Origin: Myxococcaceae bacterium
GTDB lineage: Bacteria; Myxococcota; Myxococcia; Myxococcales; Myxococcaceae
NCBI GenBank assembly: GCA_019694595.1
Contig: JAIBBQ010000014.1
Location: forward strand, 1-60,763
Direction of reading: 5' to 3'
DNA: 60,763 nt
A program made the position numbers and the translations under genes. This document shows, piece after piece, positions 34,375-42,522 of the stretch (position 1 is its first letter; each line of letters opens with the position of its first letter). The notes beneath the pieces are model-generated. The model did no database searches. It was not told the DNA's origin and worked only from the letters and a program-made list of their open reading frames with translations.

Positions 34375-35502
34375 ATGGCCGAGCGCGTGCGGATCATCGA
34401 GGGGACCTGGCGCTGCACCTCCTGCGAGACCAAGGACATTCCGGCGAGCAAGCTCTCGTGCCCGTCGTGCAACAACCCGCGGGAAGAGTCCGGCAAGGAA
34501 TCGGAGTTCGACTTCGGCGCGCGCACCGCGTCGGGCGGCCTGGCCAGGGGCTCGGTCGCCGACGAGAAGGGCCTCGAGCGCGCGGCCCAGGGGCCCGACT
34601 GGTACTGCGCGTACTGCGGCTCGGCGAACCCCGGCGGCCTCGAGGCCTGCCGCAGCTGCCACGCGAAGCGCGCCGAAGGGAAGCAAGGACAGGCCTCCGA
34701 GCTGCCGCCCCCGGCGGCGCCGGTCGCCCCGCCCGCGGCGGTGAAGCGCCGGCGCTGGCCGTACGTGGTGCTGGGGCTGCTCGGCACCTGCGGCGGCTTC
34801 GGGGTGTGGGCGACGCGCACCCACGAGCTGCGCGCCCGGCGGGTGGAGTCGAGCTGGGAGCGCACCTCGCGGCTCGAGCAGTTCACCGCCACCACCAAGC
34901 AGGGCTGGCGCGACCAGCTCACCGAGGCGGCGCCGGTGATGCCGGTCGACGGCGCGGGGGAGCGCGCCGGGGTGACCAACGTGCGCGCGTGCGCCAACGC
35001 CCAGCGCGGCACCCGCCAGGTCCCCGACGGGACCCAGCGCGTCTGCCACACCCGCACCAAGCAGGAAGTCTGCGGCCACGAAGAGAAGTGCTCGGTGCAG
35101 CAGCTGGGCAACGGCTACGCCAAGGAGACCTGCCGCGACGTGCCCCGCTACTGCTCGAAGAGCTACGAAGAGTGCCGCGACGAGCCCAGGTACCGCACCG
35201 AGCCGGTGTACGCGCTGCGCTGCAGCTACGACACGTTCGAGTGGCGGCCGCTCGACACGCTCAAGACCCAGGGCGCCGACGACGCCCCGAGCTGGCCCGC
35301 GCGTGGCGCGCTCGACGGGCCGCAGCGGGAAGTGCGCGAAGAACGCTACCGCGTGGTCTACGAGTACCCCGACGGCAAGAGCCCCAAGCGCTGGACCAAG
35401 GAGCCCGCGAGCGAGGCCGAGTTCGTCCAGTGGCGCGCGGCGCACGAGGTGGTCCTCACGGTGAACAACCTGGGCAGCGTCACCCAGGGCGCCCTGCCCT
35501 GA
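34375..35502 (+). CDS. Membrane protein with two zinc ribbons and a Cys-rich external domain
   Basis: A 375-residue protein. Two N-terminal zinc fingers are seen, 'WRCTSCETKD...SCPSCNN' and 'WYCAYCGSAN...ACRSCHAK', the second RanBP2-like. A basic stretch 'KRRRWPYVVLGLLGTCGGFGV' leads into a single membrane helix near residue 130. The outside portion has coiled and cysteine-rich segments ('VCHTRTKQEVCGHEEKC', 'TCRDVPRYCSKSYEEC') suited to disulfides. The cytoplasmic zinc fingers joined to an exported Cys-rich domain suggest a sensor or assembly factor, but no family is recognised. TACACT at 34360-34365, 9 nt before the ATG, is a possible -10. Confidence 0.7.
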   Translation: MAERVRIIEGTWRCTSCETKDIPASKLSCPSCNNPREESGKESEFDFGARTASGGLARGSVADEKGLERAAQGPDWYCAYCGSANPGGLEACRSCHAKRAEGKQGQASELPPPAAPVAPPAAVKRRRWPYVVLGLLGTCGGFGVWATRTHELRARRVESSWERTSRLEQFTATTKQGWRDQLTEAAPVMPVDGAGERAGVTNVRACANAQRGTRQVPDGTQRVCHTRTKQEVCGHEEKCSVQQLGNGYAKETCRDVPRYCSKSYEECRDEPRYRTEPVYALRCSYDTFEWRPLDTLKTQGADDAPSWPARGALDGPQREVREERYRVVYEYPDGKSPKRWTKEPASEAEFVQWRAAHEVVLTVNNLGSVTQGALP

Positions 35503-35505
35503 CCG

Positions 35506-36321
35506 TCAGGGCCTGCGGACCAGGCGCTCCAGCGAGCGCACCACCTTGAAGTACTGCGTGGGCACCCAGCGCTGCAGCCGGTCGAGCGCGCGTGCGTCGG
35601 GGCCCACCAGGAGCCGTTCCCGGCCCTTGGCCACCGCGTCGAGGATCTGCGTCGCCGCGGCCTCGGGCGTGGTGCGGGCCACCTTGCCGAAGTCGCGCTG
35701 CATCTTGGCCTTCGACGGCCGCCCCTTGTCGTCGACGTAGAAGCGGGAGCTGCTCACGATGTTGGTGGCCACCCCACCGGGGTGCACGCAGAGCGCCTTC
35801 ACCCCGGTGCCGTCGAGCTCGAGCCGCAGCGACTCGGTGAAGCCGCGCACCGCGAACTTCGACGCGCAGTACGCGCTCTGCGACGGCCAGCCGATGAGGC
35901 CGAAGAGGCTGCTCACGTTGACCAGGGTGCCGCTGCGCTGCTCGAGCAGGTGCGGCAGGAAGGCCTTCACCTGGTGCACCACGCCCCAGAAGTTGATGCC
36001 CATGAGCCACTCGAAGTCTTCGTAGGTGAGCTCGGCGGTGCGCTGGGACACCGTGACCCCGGCGTTGCTCACCACCACGTCGGCGCGCCCGAAGCGCCGG
36101 AGCACCTCGGCCGCGAAGGCCTCGACCTGCGCGCGCTGGGCGACGTCGACCACCTGGGCGAGGTGCGCCCCCGGGAGCGAGGCCCGCGTCTCCTCGAGGC
36201 CCTGGGCGTTCACGTCGCTCAGCGCCACCGTGGCCCCGCGCGCGGAGGCGAGCTGCGCCAGCGCGCGGCCGATGCCCGAGGCCGCACCGCTCACCACCAC
36301 CACCTGACCGGCGAGCGACAT
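35506..36321 (-). CDS. Short-chain dehydrogenase/reductase
   Basis: A 271-residue classical SDR. It has the NAD(P) motif 'VSGAASGIGRALA', 'NAGV' after strand 4, the catalytic Ser in 'NVSSLFG' and the YxxxK pair in 'SAYCASKFAV'. Its ATG at 36321 shares one base with the stop of the flavin monooxygenase (TGATG), so they are translationally coupled. In this context it probably oxidises an alcohol to the ketone used by the monooxygenase, as in cyclic-alcohol catabolic clusters; the substrate is not determinable. It is the second gene of the minus-strand bicistron. Confidence 0.92.
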   Translation of the reverse strand: MSLAGQVVVVSGAASGIGRALAQLASARGATVALSDVNAQGLEETRASLPGAHLAQVVDVAQRAQVEAFAAEVLRRFGRADVVVSNAGVTVSQRTAELTYEDFEWLMGINFWGVVHQVKAFLPHLLEQRSGTLVNVSSLFGLIGWPSQSAYCASKFAVRGFTESLRLELDGTGVKALCVHPGGVATNIVSSSRFYVDDKGRPSKAKMQRDFGKVARTTPEAAATQILDAVAKGRERLLVGPDARALDRLQRWVPTQYFKVVRSLERLVRRP

Positions 36322-37874
36322 CAGCGTGCTCCGCCCGCGGCCTGGCGCAGCGGCGCCGGCACCAGCTCGAGGGGCCGCGGCTGCCGGGCGTAGGCCTCGA
36401 CGTCGAAGCGCGCGAGCAGCCGCGAGAACTCGAGCGTGGTGCCCGGCCAGAGCGTCGTGTTGCGGCCCTGGGCGTCGTGGTACCAGCTCGAGCAGCCCGA
36501 GGCCCACACGCTCCCGCCCAGGCGGGCCTGCAGCTGCGCGTTGTAGGTGGCCTGCGCCGCCGGCTTGACGTCGAGCCAGGCGAGCTGGCCTTCGCGCAGG
36601 GCGTCGAGCGCGCCCAGCACGTAGCGAATCTGCGCTTCGATCATCAGGATCATCGAGTTGTGGCCGAGGCCGGTGTTGGGCCCCACCAGGAAGAAGAGGT
36701 TGGGGAACCCGGCGACGGTGGTGCCGCGGTATGCCTCGAGCCCGCCGCGCCAGGCGTCGTTCAGGTCCACCCCGCCCAGCCCGCGGAGCGTGAGCGGCGT
36801 GAAGAGGTCGGTCGCCCGGAAGCCGGTGCCGAGGACGATGGCGTCCACCGCGTGCTCCTGGCCGTCGCGCGTGCGCACCCCGGTGCCGGTGACCGAATCG
36901 ATGCCCTGGGTGACCAGCTCCACGTTGGGCGAGGCGACCGCGGGGAAGTAGTCGTTCGACAGCAGCACCCGCTTGCAGCCCAGGCGGTAGTCGGGCGTGA
37001 GCCTGGCGCGCAGCGCCGGGTCCTTCACCTGGCGGCGCAGGTGGGCGCGGGCCAGCCGCGCTCCCAGCGCCGACAGCCGCTCGTTCTGCAGGGCGAAGTA
37101 GCGCAGCTCGTGCTGCCAGAAGATCTTCCGCCGCAGCGCGGCCTGCGCGGCGGGCACGCGGCGGTAGAGCGCGCGCTCGAGCGGCCCGTGCGCCCGGTCC
37201 GCCTTGGGGAGGATCCACGGCGGCGTGCGCTGGAAGAGCACCAGCTTCTTCACCAGCGGCTGCAGCCGCGGCACGAACTGGATGGCGCTCGCCCCGGTGC
37301 CCACCACCGCCACCGTCTTCCCTTCCAGCGGCACGTCGTGGCGCCACTGCGCCGAGTGGAAGGTGACCCCTTCGAAGCGCTCCAGCCCGGGCAGCGCGGG
37401 GATCGCCGGCCGGCTGAGGCCCCCCATGCCGGAGACGAGCACCCGCGCGGTGACGGTCTGCCCGGTGGTGAGCTCGAGCACCCAGTGCCCACGCGTCTCG
37501 TCGAACGCGGCGTGCGCCAGGCCCTGCCCGAAGCGCAGGTGCGGCGCGAGCTCGTACTTCCGGGCGCAGTGCTCGAGGTACGCGAGGATCTCCGCCTGCC
37601 CCGAGTACAACCGGGTCCAGTCGGGGTTGGGCTCGAAGGAGAACGAGTAGAGCGGCGACGGCACGTCGCACCCCGCGCCGGGGTAGTGGTTGTCGCGCCA
37701 GGTGCCGCCCAGGCCCTTCGCCTGCTCGAAGATGGCGAAGCGCGTCTCGCCCCGCTGCCTGAGCGCGATGCCCATGCCCAGCCCGGCGAAGCCGGAGCCG
37801 ATGATCGCCACCTCGAGGTCGCTCTGCGCCACGTCGGCCACCTTTCTGACAACGACTCGTGTCTGATTTGCCAT
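36321..37874 (-). CDS. Baeyer-Villiger-type flavin monooxygenase
   Basis: A 517-residue FAD/NADPH enzyme that inserts oxygen next to a ketone. Motifs: first Rossmann 'AIIGSGFAGLGMG', the fingerprint FxGxxxHxxxW as 'FEGVTFHSAQW', second Rossmann 'VVGTGASAIQF', and 'GLGGTWRDNHYPGAGCDVPS', typical of this class. The annotated start ATG 37874 places the first eleven codons over an operator-like sequence; GTG 37841 ('VADVAQSDLEVAIIG') may be the real start, leaving both operators outside the coding region. It is divergent from a TetR regulator that probably controls it. Confidence 0.92.
   Translation of the reverse strand: MANQTRVVVRKVADVAQSDLEVAIIGSGFAGLGMGIALRQRGETRFAIFEQAKGLGGTWRDNHYPGAGCDVPSPLYSFSFEPNPDWTRLYSGQAEILAYLEHCARKYELAPHLRFGQGLAHAAFDETRGHWVLELTTGQTVTARVLVSGMGGLSRPAIPALPGLERFEGVTFHSAQWRHDVPLEGKTVAVVGTGASAIQFVPRLQPLVKKLVLFQRTPPWILPKADRAHGPLERALYRRVPAAQAALRRKIFWQHELRYFALQNERLSALGARLARAHLRRQVKDPALRARLTPDYRLGCKRVLLSNDYFPAVASPNVELVTQGIDSVTGTGVRTRDGQEHAVDAIVLGTGFRATDLFTPLTLRGLGGVDLNDAWRGGLEAYRGTTVAGFPNLFFLVGPNTGLGHNSMILMIEAQIRYVLGALDALREGQLAWLDVKPAAQATYNAQLQARLGGSVWASGCSSWYHDAQGRNTTLWPGTTLEFSRLLARFDVEAYARQPRPLELVPAPLRQAAGGAR
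37847..37863. promoter_or_regulatory. Operator copy 1 for the TetR-type regulator
   Basis: TGACAACGACTCGTGTC matches copy 2 (37876-37893) at 15 of 17 positions and is spaced from it by 29 bp start-to-start. It is an imperfect inverted repeat TGACA/TGTC(T). It lies inside the currently predicted monooxygenase frame, supporting a shorter protein. Confidence 0.5.
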
Positions 37875-37875
37875 G

Positions 37876-37893
37876 TGACAACGTTTCGTGTCA
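37876..37893. promoter_or_regulatory. Operator copy 2 for the TetR-type regulator
   Basis: TGACAACGTTTCGTGTCA has 5-bp perfect outer arms (TGACA/TGTCA) and further partial symmetry. It covers the GTG start proposed at 37888, so translation of the regulator more likely begins at ATG 37909. Confidence 0.55.
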
Positions 37894-38565
37894 ATAAGCG
37901 ACCTGGCGATGGCGAAGCGCGTGCGCGGCAGGACGTACGGTGGCGTGGACCCCGAGGCCCGGGCGGCCGAGCGCCGGGAGAAGCTGCTCGCGGCAGGCCG
38001 GCAACTCTTCGGCGCTCGCGGCTACCACCAGGCGACGGTGAAGCAGCTGTGCACCGCGGCCGGGCTCACCGAGCGCTACTTCTACGAGTCCTTCGAGAAC
38101 ACGGAGGCGCTCTTGCTCGCCGTCTACCGGCGGATCATCGAGCAGCTGCGGGAGCGCACCCTGCTCGCGGTGGCCCAGGTGCCTCCGGAGCCCGAGGCGA
38201 TGGCGCGCGCCGCGCTCACCGCGTACTTCCGTTCCATCCGCGACGATGCCCACGCGGCCCGGCTGATGCTGATGGAGGTGCTGGGGGTGAGCCCCAGGGT
38301 CGACCAGGCCTACCGCACCACGATGGCCGATTTCGCGGACCTCCTGCTCGAGCTGGCGCGCCCGCTCCTGCCCGGCGGGCGGCTGCCGAAGGGCGACGAG
38401 GGGCTGGTGGCCACCGGCTTGGTGGGGGCGGCCGTTCACATCGCCTTCCGCTGGCTCCTCACCGGCTGCGAGCAGCCGCTCGAGGTGGTGGTGGACAGCA
38501 CCATGGTCATCTTCCTGTCGGTGGTGCGCGACGCCCCTGCGGCGCGGCTCAAGGTGGCGCGATGA
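37888..38565 (+). CDS. TetR/AcrR family transcriptional regulator
   Basis: A regulator of up to 225 residues. The helix-turn-helix reads 'LLAAGRQLFGARGYHQATVK' followed by 'LCTAAGLTERYFYESFENTE', classic TetR. The ligand-binding region is helical with 'LVATGLVGAAVHIAFRWLL'. The longest frame starts at GTG 37888, but ATG 37909 ('MAKRVRGRTYGG') is preferred because an operator covers 37876-37893. It is divergent from the monooxygenase/SDR pair and overlaps the hydrolase start by 4 nt (ATGA). It probably represses the cluster until an intermediate or substrate binds. Confidence 0.9.
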   Translation: MSISDLAMAKRVRGRTYGGVDPEARAAERREKLLAAGRQLFGARGYHQATVKQLCTAAGLTERYFYESFENTEALLLAVYRRIIEQLRERTLLAVAQVPPEPEAMARAALTAYFRSIRDDAHAARLMLMEVLGVSPRVDQAYRTTMADFADLLLELARPLLPGGRLPKGDEGLVATGLVGAAVHIAFRWLLTGCEQPLEVVVDSTMVIFLSVVRDAPAARLKVAR

Positions 38566-39491
38566 AGCATGCGGCCCGTCCTCCGGTGGCGATCCGCGCG
38601 GTGGCGCAGGCGCTCGGCGTCGTCGACCGGGTGAGCCCCGGGACCGGCGTGCGGCTGGCGCTCCGGCTCGAGCGGCGGCGGGCCGGGCTCACCGCGGCGC
38701 GGCAGACGGTCGACGGGCTCGAGCTGCACTTCACCCAGGGCGGCCGCGGTGAGCCGCTGCTGCTCCTGCACGGCATCGGGGCCGACAAGGACCACTTCAC
38801 CCGCGTGGCCGCGCACCTCACCCCGCACTACCGGGTGGTGGCGGTGGACCTGCCGGGCTTCGGCGACAGCACGCGCAACCCGAGGCTCAGCCACACGCCA
38901 GCGGCCCAGGTCGAGCGGCTGCGGGCCTTCGTGCGCGCCCGCGGGCTCGGGCGGGTGCACCTCGGCGGCAGCTCGATGGGCGGGTTCATCGCCGCGCAGT
39001 GGGCGAGCCTCTACCCCGACGAGGTGCGCAGCCTCTGGCTCCTGGGGCCGGCCGGCGTCGCCGCGAACGACAGCGAGATGCTCACCGAGTTCCGCCAGAG
39101 CGGCCGCTGCCTGCTCTTCGCCCGCAGCGAGGCGGAGTTCCGCGAGGTGCTGAAGCGCTGCTGCGCGAAGGAGCCCTGGCTCCCGGCCAACCTGCTGAGC
39201 GTGCTCGCGGCACGGGCGGCGAGAGACCACGACCTGCACCTCGACGTGTTCCACGAGCTGGTGCTGGGCGACCTGCTCGACGAGGCCGCACTGGCGCGGG
39301 TCACGGCGAAGACGCTCGTCGTCTGGGGCGCGCAGGACCGCATCCTCGACCCGTCGGGCGGGCCGGTCTTCCAGCGCGGCATCCCCGGCGCCACCCTGCG
39401 GGTGATGGACGGCATCGGTCACCTGCCGATGGTGGAAGACCCGCGCACCACCGCGCGCGACTACCTGCGCTTCCAGGGCAAGACGGGGTAG
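38562..39491 (+). CDS. Alpha/beta-hydrolase
   Basis: A 309-residue soluble esterase-like hydrolase. Its oxyanion segment is 'LLLLHGIGADKDHF', the nucleophile elbow 'LGGSSMGGFIA' (GxSxG), the acid in 'VVWGAQDRILDP' and the histidine in 'DGIGHLPMVEDP', so the triad is complete. The ATG at 38562 overlaps the TetR stop (ATGA), which is strong evidence for this start even though the frame is open far upstream. Together with the monooxygenase it suggests hydrolysis of the ester or lactone made by Baeyer-Villiger oxidation. Confidence 0.92.
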   Translation: MKHAARPPVAIRAVAQALGVVDRVSPGTGVRLALRLERRRAGLTAARQTVDGLELHFTQGGRGEPLLLLHGIGADKDHFTRVAAHLTPHYRVVAVDLPGFGDSTRNPRLSHTPAAQVERLRAFVRARGLGRVHLGGSSMGGFIAAQWASLYPDEVRSLWLLGPAGVAANDSEMLTEFRQSGRCLLFARSEAEFREVLKRCCAKEPWLPANLLSVLAARAARDHDLHLDVFHELVLGDLLDEAALARVTAKTLVVWGAQDRILDPSGGPVFQRGIPGATLRVMDGIGHLPMVEDPRTTARDYLRFQGKTG

Positions 39492-39503
39492 CGCGCCCCA
39501 CCT

Positions 39504-39544
39504 CGGTCGGCCCTTGTCCCTTTCGCTGGGAGGGCCTACGACCG
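39504..39544 (+). other. Stem-loop upstream of eutB
   Basis: CGGTCG-GCCC (39504-39513) can pair with GGGC-CTA-CGACCG (39532-39544) with a 3-nt bulge and an 18-nt loop. It lies 13 nt after the hydrolase stop and 9 nt before the eutB GTG, so it may be a terminator or a leader structure acting on eutB. It does not contain a cobalamin-riboswitch B12 box. Confidence 0.3.
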
Positions 39545-39552
39545 GGGCCCTC

Positions 39553-40935
39553 GTGCAGCTCACCACCCGCGTCCAGGGCGAGCACTTCACCTTCCCTTCG
39601 CTGAAGGACGTGCTGGCGCGCGCCAACGAGCCCCGCTCGGGCGACGTGCAGGCGGGCCTCGCCGCGCGCTCGATGCGGGAGATGGCGGCGGCCAAGCTGG
39701 TGCTGGCCGACGTGACCCTGCAGGAGCTGCGCGAGAACCCGTCGGTGCCGTACGAGCAGGACGAGGTCACCCGGGTGGTGGAAGACGCGATGGGCGCGCC
39801 GCTCGCCCGCCGCGCCTACGCCAAGGTCTGCGGGTGGACGGTGGCGCAGCTGCGCGAGTGGATCCTCGACAACCACACGCCGGGCAGCGAGGTGGCCGAG
39901 CTCTCACCGGGCCTCACCCCCGAGATGGCGGCCGCGGTCGCCAAGCTGATGTCCAACCTCGACCTGGTGCTGGCGGCGAAGAAGATCCGCGTGGTCGCCC
40001 GCTGCAACAACACCATCGGCCTCGAAGGGCGCCTGGCGTCGCGGCTGCAGCCCAACCACCCGCTCGACGACGTGCAGGGCATCCTCGCCGCGGTGAAGGA
40101 CGGGCTGTCCTTCGGCAACGGCGACGCGGTCATCGGCATCAACCCGTCGACCGACGACGTGGACAAGGTCGCCGACATCTTGAAGGCGGTGAAGGACCTG
40201 ATGCGCAAGGTCCGGGTGCCCACGCAGAACTGCGTGCTCGCCCACGTCACCGCGCAGATGGCGGCGGTGCAGCGCGGCGCCCCGCTCGACCTCATGTTCC
40301 AGTCGATCGCCGGCTCGGAAGGCGCCAACACCAACTTCGGCGTCAGCGTGGCGCTGCTCGACGAGGCGTACGATCTCGCCAAGCGCGAGGGCACCGCCCA
40401 GGGCCCTCAGGTGATGTACTTCGAGACCGGCCAGGGCACCGCGCTCAGCGCCAACGCGCACCACGGCACCGACCAGGTCACCATGGAAGCCCGCGCCTAC
40501 GGGCTCGCCCGTCGCTACTCGCCGTTCCTGGTGAACAGCGTAGTGGGCTTCATCGGCCCCGAGTACCTCCGCGACGCCAAGCAGATCACCCGCGCCGGCC
40601 TCGAAGACCACTTCATGGGCAAGCTCCTCGGCATCTCGATGGGCTGCGACGCCTGCTACACCAACCACGCCAACGCCGATCAGAACGACCAGGAGAACCT
40701 GGAGATGCTGCTCGCCATGGCCGGGGTGAACTACCTCATGGGCATCCCGCTCGGCGACGACGTGATGCTGAACTACCAGACCACCTCGTTTCACAACAAC
40801 GCGGCGCTCCGCGAGCTGCTCGGCCTCAGGCCGTCGCCGGAGTTCGAGGCGTGGATGGAATCGGTCGGCCTCTGGCGCCACGGCAAGCTCACCAGGCGCG
40901 CGGGCGACCCGTCGCTCTTCGCGGGGGGCCGCTAG
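39553..40935 (+). CDS. eutB: Ethanolamine ammonia-lyase, large subunit
   Basis: A 460-residue adenosylcobalamin-dependent subunit that converts ethanolamine to acetaldehyde and ammonia. Characteristic segments are 'FPSLKDVLARANEPRSGD' at the N-terminus, 'FQSIAGSEGANTNFGVS', 'YFETGQGTALSANAHHG' and 'GCDACYTNHANADQND'. Family length is about 453. I chose GTG 39553 because 'VQLTTRVQGEHFTFPSLKDV' aligns with the E. coli start; an in-frame TTG at 39514 would add 13 unconserved residues. It is followed with no gap by eutC. Confidence 0.96.
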   Translation: MQLTTRVQGEHFTFPSLKDVLARANEPRSGDVQAGLAARSMREMAAAKLVLADVTLQELRENPSVPYEQDEVTRVVEDAMGAPLARRAYAKVCGWTVAQLREWILDNHTPGSEVAELSPGLTPEMAAAVAKLMSNLDLVLAAKKIRVVARCNNTIGLEGRLASRLQPNHPLDDVQGILAAVKDGLSFGNGDAVIGINPSTDDVDKVADILKAVKDLMRKVRVPTQNCVLAHVTAQMAAVQRGAPLDLMFQSIAGSEGANTNFGVSVALLDEAYDLAKREGTAQGPQVMYFETGQGTALSANAHHGTDQVTMEARAYGLARRYSPFLVNSVVGFIGPEYLRDAKQITRAGLEDHFMGKLLGISMGCDACYTNHANADQNDQENLEMLLAMAGVNYLMGIPLGDDVMLNYQTTSFHNNAALRELLGLRPSPEFEAWMESVGLWRHGKLTRRAGDPSLFAGGR

Positions 40936-41811
40936 ATGGACAAGGCCGCCATCGAGGCCCTGGTGCGCCAGGCCGTGCAGGACGCGCTCGCCAAGGGCGC
41001 CGAGGCGAATGCCCCCAAGGCCGCCGAGCCGTGCTGCGACGGCGACAACTGCAAGCCGCGGGTGGTGAAGCCGCCGCCGGTGCGCGACCCCGACGCGCTC
41101 AGGAAGCTCGCGCAGAGCACGCCCGCCCGCATCGTGCAGGGCCGCACCGGCACGCGCTACCTCACCAAGGTCTACGTGGGCATCCGCGCGGAGCACGCCA
41201 TCGCGCTCGACGCGGTGCATTCGGCGGTGCCGCCCGAGTTCGCCGCGTCGCTCGGCGCGCTTGCGCTCACCACCCAGGCCGATGACAAGGAGGACTACCT
41301 CCTCTTCCCCGACAAGGGCCGCCGCCTGAGCGCGGAGAGCAAGGCGCTCCTGGAGAAGGAGGCCACCAAGGGCGTCGACGTGCAGGTCATCGCCGCCGAC
41401 GGGCTGTCGGCGTGGGCGATCCTGCGGCAGGGGCAGGCGCTGGTGCCGGCGCTGGTGAAGGAGCTGTCGGCCAAGGGGCTGTCGGTGGGCCGCCCGCTCT
41501 TCGTCACCCACGCGCGCATCGGCGTGCAAGACGAGATCGGCGTGCTCACCCAGGCGCGCTCCACCGTCATCCTGGTCGGCGAGCGGCCCGGGCTGGGCAC
41601 CGGCGACTCCTTGAGCCTCTACACCGCGTACAAACCGCGGCTGAACCAGGACAACGCGGAGAAGAACTGCATCTCCAACGTGCGCCCGCTGGGCCTGCCG
41701 CCCGAGAAGGCGGCGCGCGCCTGCGCCGAGCTGATGCGCAAGACGTTCGACGCCGGCGGCGGCGGGGTGCACCTGGTGCGGCCGCAGCGCGACCTCGTGG
41801 TGCGCGGGTGA
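40936..41811 (+). CDS. eutC: Ethanolamine ammonia-lyase, small subunit
   Basis: A 291-residue partner of EutB that completes the cobalamin site. Conserved parts: 'STPARIVQGRTGTRYLT', 'DVQVIAADGLSAWAI', 'VGRPLFVTHARIGVQDEIG', 'VILVGERPGLGTGDSLS' and 'KNCISNVRP'. The first 20 residues ('DKAAIEALVRQAVQDALAKG') form an amphipathic helix followed by a Cys-containing linker, just like the encapsulation peptide of microcompartment-targeted EutC. It starts one base after the eutB stop and overlaps eutL by 4 nt, so the three genes are one unit. Confidence 0.96.
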   Translation: MDKAAIEALVRQAVQDALAKGAEANAPKAAEPCCDGDNCKPRVVKPPPVRDPDALRKLAQSTPARIVQGRTGTRYLTKVYVGIRAEHAIALDAVHSAVPPEFAASLGALALTTQADDKEDYLLFPDKGRRLSAESKALLEKEATKGVDVQVIAADGLSAWAILRQGQALVPALVKELSAKGLSVGRPLFVTHARIGVQDEIGVLTQARSTVILVGERPGLGTGDSLSLYTAYKPRLNQDNAEKNCISNVRPLGLPPEKAARACAELMRKTFDAGGGGVHLVRPQRDLVVRG

Positions 41812-42491
41812 GCCTCACCGACCTGTGGCCCAAGCTGCTCGCGTGCCGGCAGCTCGACCAGGTCGACGCCCAGCTCGGCAAGGCGCTGGGCCTGGACCCG
41901 GCACGCCACCGGAGCGCGGGCCTCGTCACCTGCGACCAGGACGACGCGCTCTACGTGGCGCTCGACCACTGCACCAAGTTCGCCGACGTCGACGTCACCT
42001 TCGGGCAGTCGTTCTACGCGGGGAGCGCGCACGCGTCGGGGCCGCTGTCGGGCGAGGTGATGGGCATCGTCGCCGGCGCGCACCCGGACCACGTCGCGGA
42101 GGCGCTGTGGGCGCTGAAGGGCCACCTCGCGGTGGTGCGCTTCCAGACCTGGGCGCCGGTGGGGAGCCACCCGAGCTTCCTGGCCCACGTCATCTCCGAG
42201 ACCGGCCGCTACCTCGCGCCGCAGGCGGGGCTCACGCCAGGCGCGCCGATGGCGTACCTCATCGCGCCGCCGCTCGAGGCCACCATCGCGGTCGATGCCG
42301 CGCTCAAGACCGCGGGGGTGACGCTGGCCAAGTGGCTGCCGCCGCCGTCGGAGACCAACTTCGCGGGCGCCTTCCTCTCCGGCGAGCTGCCGGCGCTGGA
42401 GGCCGCGCGTGACGCCTTCGTGGCCGCGGTGCACGACGTGGCGCGCACTCCGCTCGCGGCCGCCCGCCGGCCGTCGCATCAGCGCCGATGA
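41808..42491 (+). CDS. eutL: EutL-like bacterial microcompartment shell protein
   Basis: A 227-residue tandem-BMC-domain shell protein that in Salmonella and E. coli makes trimers with a gated central pore. The match is extensive: 'DQDDALYVALDHCTKFADVD', 'FYAGSAHASGPLSGEVMGIV', 'SFLAHVISETGRYLAPQAG', 'GAPMAYLIAPPLEATIAVD' and 'WLPPPSETNFAGAFLSG'. The GTG start at 41808 overlaps the eutC stop (GTGA). A basic C-terminal extension of about ten residues is beyond the E. coli end. No other BMC gene (EutM, EutN, EutS, EutK types) occurs in the window. Confidence 0.93.
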   Translation: MSLTDLWPKLLACRQLDQVDAQLGKALGLDPARHRSAGLVTCDQDDALYVALDHCTKFADVDVTFGQSFYAGSAHASGPLSGEVMGIVAGAHPDHVAEALWALKGHLAVVRFQTWAPVGSHPSFLAHVISETGRYLAPQAGLTPGAPMAYLIAPPLEATIAVDAALKTAGVTLAKWLPPPSETNFAGAFLSGELPALEAARDAFVAAVHDVARTPLAAARRPSHQRR

Positions 42492-42522
42492 CCGCGCGCA
42501 TCCGCTTCCGCACCGCCCCTGG

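Noticed and set aside
39492-39552. Possible cobalamin riboswitch upstream of eutB
   Set aside because: The gap is only 61 nt, too short for the aptamer, and no B12 box is present.
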